Shown here piece by piece: positions 44,535 to 52,738 of a stretch of DNA of 64,000 nucleotides. The stretch is from Cognatishimia maritima (GTDB lineage Bacteria; Pseudomonadota; Alphaproteobacteria; Rhodobacterales; Rhodobacteraceae). The stretch lies in the NCBI RefSeq assembly GCF_900129685.1, contig NZ_FQWM01000002.1, forward strand, positions 334,654 through 398,653, read 5' to 3'. A program made the position numbers and the translations under genes. The notes below the pieces were generated by a model that ran no database searches, had not been told where the DNA came from, and saw only the letters and a list, made by a program, of their open reading frames with translations. Position 1 is the first letter of the stretch. Every line of letters begins with the position of its first letter.

Positions 44535-45398
44535 TTATGCTGTCCGCGAACTTAGCCGAAGCGCATATTGTCCGACAAGCACACTCAGCAGAACAACCGC
44601 CATGCCTGCAAGTTGCGGTACGCTAAGAGTTTCATTCAGGATGAACCAGCCAAGAAGCGTAGCGCTAAGCGGGCTGAGAAGACCCAGAATTGAGGCGGCC
44701 GAAGGCTGAATAAGTCGAATGCCGCGCAGCCAGACAATGTAAGTCAAAGCTGCGCCAATCAAACCGAGATATGCGATCCCGAGCACATTGGTAACGTTGA
44801 TCTCCGACCAAGCCGTCGGGGCAAAGGGTGCGAAGGGTAGTAATATCAAACCGCCTGCGGTTAGCTGCCAACTTGTGAATGTAAGAGCAGAGACGGGTGG
44901 CTGCCATTTGCGACTTAGGACCGTGCCAAGCGCCATAGATGTCGAACCTGCAATGCCCGCGATGACACCCCACTTATCTAGGCTTGCTTCCGGCGTTAGT
45001 ACCAAGAGCGCAACACCCATGGCTCCAGCGGCGACTGCGACAAGCGAAAGCGATTTGATTGGGGATCCAAGCAAAAATCGAGACGCAAAGATCACGACAA
45101 ACGGCTGCAATGCCCCCATAACTGCGGCAACCCCACCGGGCAAACGGTAAGCTGCAAAGAAAAGCAGCGACCAGAAAATAGCGAAGTTCAGCGCTCCGAG
45201 TACAAACATCTTCCAGATCCAATGCCCCTGCGGCAGCTGACGCACCACCGCCAAAAGGACCAACCCTGCTGGCAATGCTCGAAGAAATGAAACCATCAGC
45301 GGATCAAGGTTCGGCAAAAATTGCGTGGTGACGATATAGCTACTGCCCCAAATGAGCGGCGCAGAAGCGGTGATGACAAGATCAAGGGTACGTGACAT
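44535..45398 (-). CDS. EamA/DMT-superfamily transporter
   Basis: A 287-residue inner-membrane transporter with ten predicted helices in two EamA repeats (APLIWGSSYIVTTQFL at the first; YLGLIGAALTYIVWLRGIRL and SPLSATLLGWFILNE at the second). Likely an exporter of a small metabolite or drug. The ATG at 45398 lies close to two palindromic operators shared with the divergent MarR gene. Confidence 0.9.
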   Translation of the reverse strand: MSRTLDLVITASAPLIWGSSYIVTTQFLPNLDPLMVSFLRALPAGLVLLAVVRQLPQGHWIWKMFVLGALNFAIFWSLLFFAAYRLPGGVAAVMGALQPFVVIFASRFLLGSPIKSLSLVAVAAGAMGVALLVLTPEASLDKWGVIAGIAGSTSMALGTVLSRKWQPPVSALTFTSWQLTAGGLILLPFAPFAPTAWSEINVTNVLGIAYLGLIGAALTYIVWLRGIRLIQPSAASILGLLSPLSATLLGWFILNETLSVPQLAGMAVVLLSVLVGQYALRLSSRTA

Positions 45399-45410
45399 GA
45401 ACAATCCATT

Positions 45411-45430
45411 TTATCTTGATGTCAAGATAA
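45411..45430. promoter_or_regulatory. Probable MarR operator 1
   Basis: TTATCTTGA, TG, TCAAGATAA: a perfect 9-bp inverted repeat 12 bases upstream of the EamA start. Confidence 0.8.
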
Positions 45431-45436
45431 CCGCAT

Positions 45437-45456
45437 TTAACTTGACGTCAAGATAA
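45437..45456. promoter_or_regulatory. Probable MarR operator 2
   Basis: TTAACTTGA, CG, TCAAGATAA: the same palindrome with one mismatch, 26 bases centre to centre from operator 1 and 21 bases before the MarR start. Confidence 0.8.
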
Positions 45457-45477
45457 ATTTCCGTTCACTATTCTCTT

Positions 45478-45966
45478 ATGTTCAATATCGAAGACATCAG
45501 AGCGCAATGGGCGAAACAACGGCCAGATATCGACACGGCTCCCATGGCTACGATTGGTCGCGTTGTCAGACTGTCAGCCTTGTTATGCGAGCAGATGAGT
45601 AAGACCCATGAGAAACACGGATTGAATTCTGCCAGTTTCGACGTTCTGGCGACGCTGCTTCGGTCCGGGCCGCCTTATGCACTTTCCCCCAATGATCTGC
45701 TCGCAACAATGATGGTGACCTCGGGGACAATGACCAACAGGATCGACCAACTGGAAAAGGATGGTCTGGTCGAGCGTGTGCGCAACCCAAAAGACAGGCG
45801 CAGCGTCTTTGTGCAGCTTACTGAAACAGGGCGGAAAATTATTGATGCCGCAGTCACAGATCACGTTATGGTCCAGCGTAACCTGGTTGAAGGGCTATCC
45901 GATGAAGACCTCGCAACGTTAAATGGCATCCTCGACAAAGGGCTAGCCGCGCTAAGCCAGGACTAA
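45478..45966 (+). CDS. MarR-family transcriptional regulator
   Basis: A 162-residue winged-helix regulator: FDVLATLLRSGPPYALSPND and TMTNRIDQLEKDGLVERVRN with the wing PKDRRSVFVQLTETGRKI. It is divergent from the EamA transporter gene, and two near-identical palindromes lie between them. The simplest reading is repression of both genes, released by a small molecule exported by the transporter. Confidence 0.93.
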   Translation: MFNIEDIRAQWAKQRPDIDTAPMATIGRVVRLSALLCEQMSKTHEKHGLNSASFDVLATLLRSGPPYALSPNDLLATMMVTSGTMTNRIDQLEKDGLVERVRNPKDRRSVFVQLTETGRKIIDAAVTDHVMVQRNLVEGLSDEDLATLNGILDKGLAALSQD

Positions 45967-46062
45967 ATTGCCAAGCCACAGGCTTTGGATCGCGCATTGC
46001 TGCTTGTTCCAAGAGACCTTGCTTCCTTGCCGCGGCTTGCCACTCTCCATGATCGATGCAGA

Positions 46063-46782
46063 TTAAGGTCTGCAAACGGATAGGATCTTTTCAACCAGTT
46101 CAGTGGGTCTAGAGAAATATGCCGAATGGCTCGCGTGGATGCTTTCTACGCGGTCGACACCGACCTCCCCTATACATCTGTCTTGCACCTGTCGCGTTAC
46201 TGCACGATCTTCTGTCAGACGAATATACGCGCGAGGGACGCTCCCATAACGATCCTCTGACAAGACGAGCTTTGAAAGCGCTGGCCGCAAAGGCTCGCGG
46301 CACAAGAGACTGCTGGCCAGTGTCACATCCTCTTCAGAGCAGTCGTGGTAAAGCCCCTCACGATAGATGTCAGGGTGAAGTTCGTCCCAAAACCCCGCTT
46401 TGCTGATCGTCACATACGGCGTCAAAAGGGATGCTTTGTCGGCTCGGAAATAGCGCGCAGCTCTTGCTTGGTTCGGGATCATATAAGATGCCAGATAGAC
46501 GACACGCTCGATCTGGTCGGGAAACATTTCGGAAAGGGCGGAGGCTAAAATCCCGTAGCGACTGTGGACCACTATTGTGGTTTTCCGGTCCTTGCAGAGC
46601 GTTCGGCCAATCTCTCGAACCATTGCCTTCAGACTGATCAACTGGGTCGCTCTCTTACAGTTCCCCCTGCCCAGAAGGTCGGGCACATCCACAGAGTGCC
46701 CAAGGCTTTTCAGCTGGGGGGCGACCTTGAACCAGCACCATGCACCGTGCCAGCTACCATGTATCAACAAGTAATGAGTCAT
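46063..46782 (-). CDS. Alpha/beta-fold hydrolase with unusual nucleophile elbow
   Basis: A 239-residue hydrolase with HGSWHGAWCWFKVAPQLKSL, the oxyanion-type start of the methylesterase/hydroxynitrile-lyase group. The nucleophile elbow reads VVHSRYGILAS (Ser74), with Arg-Tyr where Met-Gly or Gln-Gly is usual. The C-terminal His is in ESIHASHSAYFSRP. It may be active with an altered pocket. Downstream there is no recognisable partner. Confidence 0.75.
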   Translation of the reverse strand: MTHYLLIHGSWHGAWCWFKVAPQLKSLGHSVDVPDLLGRGNCKRATQLISLKAMVREIGRTLCKDRKTTIVVHSRYGILASALSEMFPDQIERVVYLASYMIPNQARAARYFRADKASLLTPYVTISKAGFWDELHPDIYREGLYHDCSEEDVTLASSLLCREPLRPALSKLVLSEDRYGSVPRAYIRLTEDRAVTRQVQDRCIGEVGVDRVESIHASHSAYFSRPTELVEKILSVCRP

Positions 46783-47105
46783 TCGAAGCTCCAGTTTCAG
46801 ATTACTCCTGAATGACTGGACGGCCTTCTGTCATACCGTTTCGTGCGCTTTCACACAGTGCCGGGTTTTATCTGCATCAGCAGACTACCAAAACGAGACA
46901 CCGACGGATCACTTAAAGGCCCTGAACGCCACACGCGAACGGGCACACCTGGGCAGTGAGGCTAACCCGAAACAGCGCGCCGCCACAGCGTACCAACTAG
47001 GCTTCTGCCTCGAAACCTTGATCGGACAGTTCCCAAGCCAGCCGTCCTACAAACAAAAAGCCCCACCTTTCGGCGGGGCTTTCTGTATCTCAATCCAGCA
47101 AAGAC
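46783..47105. other. Intergenic region between alpha/beta hydrolase and petC; possible gene remnant
   Basis: The + strand reads protein-like from about 46889 to 47050 (LKALNATRERAHLGSEANPK, then QRAATAYQLGFCLETLIGQF) but lacks any usable start codon in frame. It may be a decayed gene or a chance open frame. Apart from the pet terminator I see nothing else. Confidence 0.3.
47053..47082 (-). terminator. Intrinsic terminator of the petABC operon
   Basis: On the minus strand AAAGCCCCGCC, loop GAAA, GGTGGGGCTTT, with TTTGTTTG following. The G-U pair forms only in the minus-strand RNA. It lies about 24 bases after the petC stop. Confidence 0.82.
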
Positions 47106-47897
47106 TTATGCCGTCTTTTTGCCTTTGTGTGGTGCCCACAGACGCTTGTTGGTCAGGTAAAGCAGCACGGTCAGGATAAACAGAGCAAACACACCGATGA
47201 AGCCGGCTTGCTTGCGGGCCATCATCTTTGGTTCTGCGGTCCACATCAGGAAGGCAGAAACGTCTTCGGCCATGTGGTGCAGGTCATTGGCGTGATCATC
47301 GTCAAAGTCCACCAAACCATCTTCCAGCGGAGGACCCATTGCGATCCAGCCACCTGGGAAGGCGGTGTTTTCGTAGAAGGTTGTTCCCGCTTGTGTCTTT
47401 TCCTTACCGGTGTAGCCGGTCAGGATCGACGTGATGTATTCTGGACCACCCATGCCTTTAAAGAGCTGGTTCAGGCCAGTGCCCTCTGGGCCGTGGAAGC
47501 CCGCGCGTGCCTTGGCCATCAAAGACAGGTCAGGTGCGTTTTCCAGGTTAGAGCCGGGGAAGAAATCCGCTGGCTTCGCTGGACGGGTATCGTCAAGCTC
47601 TTCGTCGTAGACTTCAAAGTTCTCAGCCGCATAGGCGCGCACCTGTGCTTCAGAGAAGTGTGGGCCACCGTCATCAGACAGCGTCCGCAGAGGCACGTAA
47701 CGCAGACCGTGACAGGCCGCACATACCTCTGTGTAGACCTTCAGACCGCGTTGCAGCTGGTTCTGATCGAAGGTCCCGAAAGGACCTTCGAAAGAGAAGT
47801 CGACGTCTTCGATGTGGCTTTCGCCACCCGCCGCCATTGCACCACCTGCCGCGAAGGTCAGGGCCGCTACTGCGGAAATCGCAAGTTTCTTAAGCAT
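47106..47897 (-). CDS. petC: Cytochrome c1 of the bc1 complex
   Basis: Haem-c subunit passing electrons from the Rieske protein to cytochrome c2/cy. The 263 residues have a signal peptide ([17 protein letters not shown]), the haem site CAACHG (59-64), [20 protein letters not shown], and a C-terminal membrane anchor ([20 protein letters not shown]). Last gene of petABC, 14 bases after petB. Confidence 0.97.
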   Translation of the reverse strand: MLKKLAISAVAALTFAAGGAMAAGGESHIEDVDFSFEGPFGTFDQNQLQRGLKVYTEVCAACHGLRYVPLRTLSDDGGPHFSEAQVRAYAAENFEVYDEELDDTRPAKPADFFPGSNLENAPDLSLMAKARAGFHGPEGTGLNQLFKGMGGPEYITSILTGYTGKEKTQAGTTFYENTAFPGGWIAMGPPLEDGLVDFDDDHANDLHHMAEDVSAFLMWTAEPKMMARKQAGFIGVFALFILTVLLYLTNKRLWAPHKGKKTA

Positions 47898-47911
47898 TAT
47901 CCCTTGTCCTC

Positions 47912-49225
47912 TTATTCGGCCGGTGTGCCGTTGTGGTCGTTGAAATCGTCTTCGATGGTCGCCGGTGGGGTTTCGGGTGTTTCAAACACACCGAGCAGCG
48001 GCAGGATGACCAAGAAGTAAGCGAACCAGTAGGTCGCACCGATCAACGAAATGGTGGAGTATGGTGGCTCTGCTGGCATTGCGCCCGCCCACATCAGGAC
48101 AAAGAAGTCCAAGATCAGCAGACGGAACCACCATTTGAACATCGGACGGAAGCGACCGGACCGCACGGTGGAAGTGTCCAGCCACGGTGTCAGCGCCATC
48201 ACAGCAATCGCACCAAACATCGCCAGTACGCCAAAGAACTTCGCGTCGATGATGCCGCCAGTGATCCAGCTTGCGAACATCACAACCCAAACGTCGCCGG
48301 TGAAGGCCCGCAGGATCGCGTAGAACGGCAGGAAGTACCATTCAGGCACGATGTGTGCTGGTGTCGCCAGTGGGTTTGCTTCGATGTAGTTGTCTGGGTG
48401 ACCCAGATAGTTTGGCATAAAACCAACGATCGCGAAGAAGATGACCAGAACCACGCCCAGCGCGAACAGGTCTTTGATCACGAAGTAGGGCCAGAATGGC
48501 AGCGTGTCTTTTTCGGCTTCTTCTTTGGAACCACGACGCACCTCAACACCGGTTGGGTTGTTGTTGCCCGTGTGGTGGAAAGCCCAGATGTGAAGGATCA
48601 CAAGGCCCGCGATCACAAACGGCAGCAGGTAGTGCAGCGAGAAGAAGCGGTTTAGGGTTGCGTTATCAACCGCTGGTCCACCCAGCAGGAAGGTCTGCAG
48701 CGCGTCGCCCACAAATGGAATCGCCCCAAACAGGCCGGTGATAACAGTCGCACCCCAGAAGGACATCTGACCCCAAGGCAGAACATAGCCCATAAAGCCG
48801 GTTGCCATCATCAGAAGGTAGATCAGCATACCGATGATCCATGTGACTTCGCGAGGCGCCTTGTACGACCCATAGAAGAGACCACGGAACATGTGGATGT
48901 AAACGGCCGCAAAGAACAGCGACGCACCGTTCATGTGCAGATAGCGGATCATATGGCCGCCGTTCACGTCACGCATGATGTGTTCGATTGACGCGAACGC
49001 CATATCTACGTGCGGCGTGTAGTGCATCACCAGAACAATACCGGTGACGATTTGCAGCGCCAGACAGAAGGCCAGAACGATGCCCCAAATCCACCACCAG
49101 TTCAGGTTTTTCGGGGTTGGGATCATCAAAGTGCCGTAAATCAAGCCAACGATGGGCAGGCGGTGGTGAAGCCACTTTTCTGCGCCAGTCTTTGGCTCGT
49201 AATGATCGTGTGGAATACCGGACAT
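47912..49225 (-). CDS. petB: Cytochrome b of the bc1 complex
   Basis: Di-haem quinol-oxidising membrane subunit. The 437 residues have eight helices; the haem histidines lie in helices B and D ([39 protein letters not shown]). The Qo-site PEWYF motif is in [14 protein letters not shown]. Cytoplasmic loop [20 protein letters not shown]. Middle gene of petABC; starts 11 bases after petA. Confidence 0.97.
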   Translation of the reverse strand: MSGIPHDHYEPKTGAEKWLHHRLPIVGLIYGTLMIPTPKNLNWWWIWGIVLAFCLALQIVTGIVLVMHYTPHVDMAFASIEHIMRDVNGGHMIRYLHMNGASLFFAAVYIHMFRGLFYGSYKAPREVTWIIGMLIYLLMMATGFMGYVLPWGQMSFWGATVITGLFGAIPFVGDALQTFLLGGPAVDNATLNRFFSLHYLLPFVIAGLVILHIWAFHHTGNNNPTGVEVRRGSKEEAEKDTLPFWPYFVIKDLFALGVVLVIFFAIVGFMPNYLGHPDNYIEANPLATPAHIVPEWYFLPFYAILRAFTGDVWVVMFASWITGGIIDAKFFGVLAMFGAIAVMALTPWLDTSTVRSGRFRPMFKWWFRLLILDFFVLMWAGAMPAEPPYSTISLIGATYWFAYFLVILPLLGVFETPETPPATIEDDFNDHNGTPAE

Positions 49226-49236
49226 ATGCGCGTTCC

Positions 49237-49794
49237 TTATCCAAGCACCAGTTCGGTGCCTTCAAAGCGGGCAACCGGAACAGGAAGGTTTTCAGGAGCC
49301 GGACCTTTGCGGATACGGCCGGAGGTGTCGTAGTGCGAGCCGTGGCATGGGCAGAACCAACCGCCAAAATCGCCAGCGTCGCCAAGCGGCACACAACCGA
49401 GGTGCGTACACACACCGATCATCACCAGCCATTCGCCCGCTTCGTCCATCGCGCGGTTTTCGTCCGCGGCGTCGGTGCCAGGCTTGTTTGCGTTCTGGGA
49501 CGCGGCATCGATGGTCAGATCTTCCAAAGGCACAGCGCGTGCATCGTCGATCTCGGCCTGAGTACGGCGGCGAATGAACACCGGCTTACCAAGCCATTTG
49601 ACCGTCAGCTGAGTGCCTGGCTCTACGCCAGAAACATCAACACGGATCGAGGCCAGAGCCTTAACATCTGCGGATGGATTCATCTGGTTGACCAAAGGCC
49701 AAACAGCGGCACCTGCGGTCACTGCACCTGCGCCTGCGGTGGCGTAATAGAGGAAATCCCTCCGGGTGCCTTCGTGATCTTCTGCGTGGGACAC
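49237..49794 (-). CDS. petA: Ubiquinol-cytochrome c reductase Rieske iron-sulfur subunit
   Basis: 2Fe-2S subunit of bc1. The 185 residues carry a twin-arginine start ([20 protein letters not shown]), then the soluble domain with cluster ligands CTHLGC (129-134) and CPCHGSH (148-154). The start is GTG at 49794, with GGAG about 9 bases upstream and the family's [15 protein letters not shown]-terminus; the frame to 49854 is not needed. First gene of petABC, with an FNR box about 120 bases upstream. Confidence 0.96.
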   Translation of the reverse strand: MSHAEDHEGTRRDFLYYATAGAGAVTAGAAVWPLVNQMNPSADVKALASIRVDVSGVEPGTQLTVKWLGKPVFIRRRTQAEIDDARAVPLEDLTIDAASQNANKPGTDAADENRAMDEAGEWLVMIGVCTHLGCVPLGDAGDFGGWFCPCHGSHYDTSGRIRKGPAPENLPVPVARFEGTELVLG

Positions 49795-49911
49795 GAGGTT
49801 TACTCCAATTTCTTGGCCAGCTGGCCTATACCGGTTCGGGCCGCGTTCACGCACAGCCTCTCCAGCCCGCTTATTAACGAAGGCTTTTCAACCCGTCCAG
49901 ATGACATTCGC

Positions 49912-49925
49912 TTGATATGGATCAA
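49912..49925. promoter_or_regulatory. Perfect FNR/FnrL box
   Basis: TTGAT-ATGG-ATCAA, the full FNR consensus. It lies in the divergent interval, 118 bases before petA and 88 bases before the outer-membrane protein gene, so either or both could be oxygen-regulated. Confidence 0.7.
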
Positions 49926-50012
49926 AGCGTTGATGTGTCGCGCTTGAGGACTATGTTATGCGGGTGTATTTGCTGTCTTGAGACGTAAATTTTAGAAAAT
50001 GAAAGGTTCACC

Positions 50013-50669
50013 ATGCGTAATTTGGGCATGAAAGCCGCCGTTGCGACGGTGATTCTTGCGACGCCAGCGGCGGCAGAGATGGAAGTCAGCTTCTATTTCG
50101 GCTCCCAATCCGTGCCACATAGCGTGCTGTCCGGCGATTTGGACGGAACCCCGGTGAACCGGACCATCGCATGGGAAGGCAAATCCTTTTCACCGCCTCC
50201 TTATTACGGCGTCAAAGCCGCCTATTGGCGCGACAGCGGCTGGGGCTATGGCGTGGAGCTGACCCATGCCAAGGCTTACGCGTCCGACGCAGATCGGGCG
50301 GCGCTTGGATTGGACACCTTGGAATTCACAGACGGCCACAACATCATTACCGCAAACATTCATCGCCGCTGGGAAGACCTGTGGTGGAATGGTCGCTTGA
50401 CGCCCTTCGTGACCGCAGGTCTTGGCGTCGCCGTCCCGCATGTTGATATTCAGCCAACCGGCGAAGCACATACCTTTGGCTATCAATTGACAGGCCCGGC
50501 CGCACGTTTGGGTGTCGGGGTGTCCATGGACCTCACCGAACGGATGAGCGCCTACACAGAGTATCAGTTCACCTACTCTGACAACAAAGTCGAACTCGAC
50601 AGCGGCGGAACACTTGAAACATCGCTGATCACGAATGCCCTGAATTTCGGGATCAACTACAGTTTCTGA
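50013..50669 (+). CDS. Outer-membrane beta-barrel protein (possibly LpxQ-like)
   Basis: A 218-residue protein with a signal peptide (AVATVILATPAAA) and alternating beta strands ending in an aromatic Phe (LNFGINYSF), the outer-membrane insertion signature. Its size and the region HNIITANIHRRWEDLWWNGR recall lipid A oxidase LpxQ-like barrels of alphaproteobacteria; this is a tentative resemblance. It is divergent from petA with an FNR box between. Not enough to claim enzymatic activity. Confidence 0.75.
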   Translation: MRNLGMKAAVATVILATPAAAEMEVSFYFGSQSVPHSVLSGDLDGTPVNRTIAWEGKSFSPPPYYGVKAAYWRDSGWGYGVELTHAKAYASDADRAALGLDTLEFTDGHNIITANIHRRWEDLWWNGRLTPFVTAGLGVAVPHVDIQPTGEAHTFGYQLTGPAARLGVGVSMDLTERMSAYTEYQFTYSDNKVELDSGGTLETSLITNALNFGINYSF

Positions 50670-50696
50670 TCACGGCCACACCTGTCGGTCAGCGTT

Positions 50697-51341
50697 TCAG
50701 GTGTCTTTGGGTGCAGTGGCCTGCATTGACGGGCGCAGCTTGAAGGCATCATACCACGCAGCAAGTGAGGAATGCCCTGCGCGCCAATTTTGGGCATCAA
50801 GCCGAAAGTCCAGATACCCGAGGGCACATCCCACCGCGATGTGCCCCATGTGCGTGGGTGCGTTCAACTCGGTCATCCAATCCGTATCCAACGCCTGCAA
50901 TGCGCCCTTGATCTTCTGCCATTGCGCGCTGATCCATGCGTTGGATTGCAAGGGTTCTGGCCGAAAACGCCGCTCGTACACCATCGACAGCGCCGAATCC
51001 AAAATCCCTTCGGCCGTCGCCTCGACAATTAAAACGTCCCAAAGTTTTTCGTCCGGGTAGAAGTTGCCCCCCGCTTGCTGATCCAAAAATCGGCAGATCA
51101 CCCGGCTGTCATAAAGCGCGGGTGCATTGTCGCGGATAAGACAGGGGATTTTGCCAAGGGGATTCGCAGATTGCAGCTGTGGGTCAACAGCCGTTGGTTT
51201 TGTATTCACGGCAACCAAGTCCAACGCGTCTATCAGCCCTGTTTCATGCAACAAAACTTTGACTTTACGGCTGTAGGGCGATGCAGGGGAGGTCAGAAGT
51301 TTCAAAGAGACGGTCTCATACTGGGAAGTGTCGTATTTCAT
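50697..51341 (-). CDS. Glutathione S-transferase
   Basis: A 214-residue GST: N-terminal thioredoxin fold (LLTSPASPYSRKVKVLLHET; NPLGKIPCLI; LYDSRVICRFLD glutathione site) and an all-helical C-terminus. A longer frame to 51602 runs across the FMN riboswitch of the other strand; the ATG at 51341 is the natural start. Substrate unknown. Confidence 0.9.
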   Translation of the reverse strand: MKYDTSQYETVSLKLLTSPASPYSRKVKVLLHETGLIDALDLVAVNTKPTAVDPQLQSANPLGKIPCLIRDNAPALYDSRVICRFLDQQAGGNFYPDEKLWDVLIVEATAEGILDSALSMVYERRFRPEPLQSNAWISAQWQKIKGALQALDTDWMTELNAPTHMGHIAVGCALGYLDFRLDAQNWRAGHSSLAAWYDAFKLRPSMQATAPKDT

Positions 51342-51374
51342 GTTGCAAGCCAAGGACGAGATTGGCAAGGTGCA

Positions 51375-51517
51375 GGCGTTCTCAGGGCGGGGCGAAATTC
51401 CCCACCGGCGGTATGTGGACCAGTTCACGAGCCCGCGAGCGGCCCAATTTTTGGGTGTCAGCAGATCTGGTGAGAGGCCAGAGCCGACGGTTAAAGTCCG
51501 GATGGAAGAGAATGAAG
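51375..51517 (+). ncRNA. FMN riboswitch (RFN element)
   Basis: Classic RFN core: TTCTCAGGGCGGGGCGAAAT, CCCCACCGGCGGT, GCCCGCGAGCG, then CAGCAGATCTGGTGAGA, GCCGACGGTTAAAGTCCGGA, ending AGAGAATG. It precedes the lumazine synthase gene by about 79 bases and should lower its expression when FMN is plentiful. Confidence 0.97.
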
Positions 51518-51595
51518 GCTCTGTGCGTCGCTTGGCGCGCGGAATCTTTGTGATCGCCTTGGGTGACGTGTCTGTTACTGAAAGGAGTTCATACG

Positions 51596-52036
51596 ATGAC
51601 ACACACCCGATTTGCTTTCATCAAAGCGCAGTGGCACGCTGATATTGTCGACCGCGCGCTTGAAGGTTTCTGCGAAATCATTCCCGCAGAGCAAGTTGAT
51701 GTTTTTGACGTGCCCGGCGCATTTGAAATGCCGCTGTTGGCCAAGGAACTGGCAGCGACCGGAAACTATGGCGCTGTTGCCTGTGCGGCTTTTGTTGTGG
51801 ACGGTGGCATCTATCGCCACGACTTTGTGGCCCAAGCCGTGGTCGATGGGCTGATGCGCGCGGGCATGGACACAGGCGTGCCTGTGTTGTCGGTGTCGCT
51901 GACACCACATCACTATCAAGAGACAGACCACCACAACGCCATCTACCGCGCCCACTTCGTGGAAAAAGGTCGCGAAGCTGCTCGTGCAGCGCTGGGGGTT
52001 CTGAAAACCAAAGCGACGCTTGTCAAAGCCGCTTAA
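51596..52036 (+). CDS. ribH2: 6,7-dimethyl-8-ribityllumazine synthase, RibH2 type
   Basis: Forms the riboflavin precursor from 5-amino-6-ribitylaminouracil and butanone phosphate. The 146 residues include FAFIKAQWHADIVDRALEGF, DVFDVPGAFEMPLLAKELAA and ACAAFVVDGGIYRHDFVAQA, then VPVLSVSLTPHHYQETDHHN. Short, catalytic-loop form is RibH2-like (Trp and His after FIKA). The ATG at 51596 has AAAGGAG 9-15 bases upstream. It lies directly under the FMN riboswitch as a single gene. Confidence 0.93.
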   Translation: MTHTRFAFIKAQWHADIVDRALEGFCEIIPAEQVDVFDVPGAFEMPLLAKELAATGNYGAVACAAFVVDGGIYRHDFVAQAVVDGLMRAGMDTGVPVLSVSLTPHHYQETDHHNAIYRAHFVEKGREAARAALGVLKTKATLVKAA

Positions 52037-52040
52037 GCAT

Positions 52041-52110
52041 AGGGGCTCTGCCCCTCGGGTGAAGCCACGGCTTCACCCTCACCCCGGAGTATTTTTGCAA
52101 AGGTGAAGAG
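52041..52110. repeat. REP-like intergenic element with two adjacent hairpins
   Basis: AGGGGC, TCT, GCCCCT (52041-52055) then a perfect 10-bp inverted repeat GGGTGAAGCC, AC, GGCTTCACCC (52057-52078), followed by CCCCGGAGTATTTTTGCAAA and GGTGAAG. From memory this resembles short repeats common between genes in Rhodobacterales; only a genome-wide count could confirm it. Confidence 0.5.
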
Positions 52111-52111
52111 A

Positions 52112-52738
52112 CTACGCGGGGAAATAAACTGGGGCGTCGCCCGCTTCCCACTTTGGGTATTTGGCCATGATGGATTGAAAGCGATCAGAGGCCAGAAAAC
52201 CCTCAAGCCAGCGTGATAGGTTCGGCCAATCTTCGGCATCAAAGCGCACTTTGTCGATAAAGGCGAATTGGCGCACGAAGGGCAGAATCGCCATATCCGC
52301 AAGCGTTGGGCTATCCCCGAAAAGGAAGGCGGCGATGAGTTGCGCGTCCAAGCGGTGCAGAAACGCATGTGCCTTGGCGCGCTGCTCTTCCGGGTCTTCA
52401 TCTGGGTAGCGCGTCGCGTATTTCGTGCGATCGAGCGCTTGCTTGAAAGGGCCATCAGCCTCTGCAATCAAGTCATGTCCTGCTTCTGGCATTCTGAGCC
52501 AGCCCTCTGGGTCCGACAAGTCCAGGGCCCATTTCATCACATCGAGGGATTCATCAATCACGACCTCGCCTGCTTTTAGGCAAGGCACTGTGGCGTTGGG
52601 GCTTGATTCAAGGAATTCAGGCGCTTTGTCGCGCAATACGATCTCTCGTAATTCCACGCGTTGGCCCGAAGCCGCAATCGCGAGGCGCGCGCGCATGGCA
52701 TAGGGGCAGCGTCGAAAACTATAGAGGATGGGCGTCAT
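52112..52738 (-). CDS. Glutathione S-transferase (CPYAMRAR type)
   Basis: A 208-residue GST with the glutaredoxin-like start YSFRRCPYAMRARLAIAASG, so the catalytic residue is probably Cys11. ATVPCLKAGEVVIDESLDVM supplies the glutathione contacts, and the helical C-terminal half is complete. Its start overlaps the mtaB stop by 4 bases, so the two are coupled. Confidence 0.9.
   Translation of the reverse strand: MTPILYSFRRCPYAMRARLAIAASGQRVELREIVLRDKAPEFLESSPNATVPCLKAGEVVIDESLDVMKWALDLSDPEGWLRMPEAGHDLIAEADGPFKQALDRTKYATRYPDEDPEEQRAKAHAFLHRLDAQLIAAFLFGDSPTLADMAILPFVRQFAFIDKVRFDAEDWPNLSRWLEGFLASDRFQSIMAKYPKWEAGDAPVYFPA

Noticed and set aside
50680-50707. ACACCTG/CAGGTGT stem-loop between barrel gene and GST as a terminator
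   Set aside because: 7-bp stem with a 13-base loop and no T-run; not convincing.
50697-51602. Long GST frame across the riboswitch
   Set aside because: The first 87 residues are the antisense of the FMN riboswitch; the ATG at 51341 is the family start.
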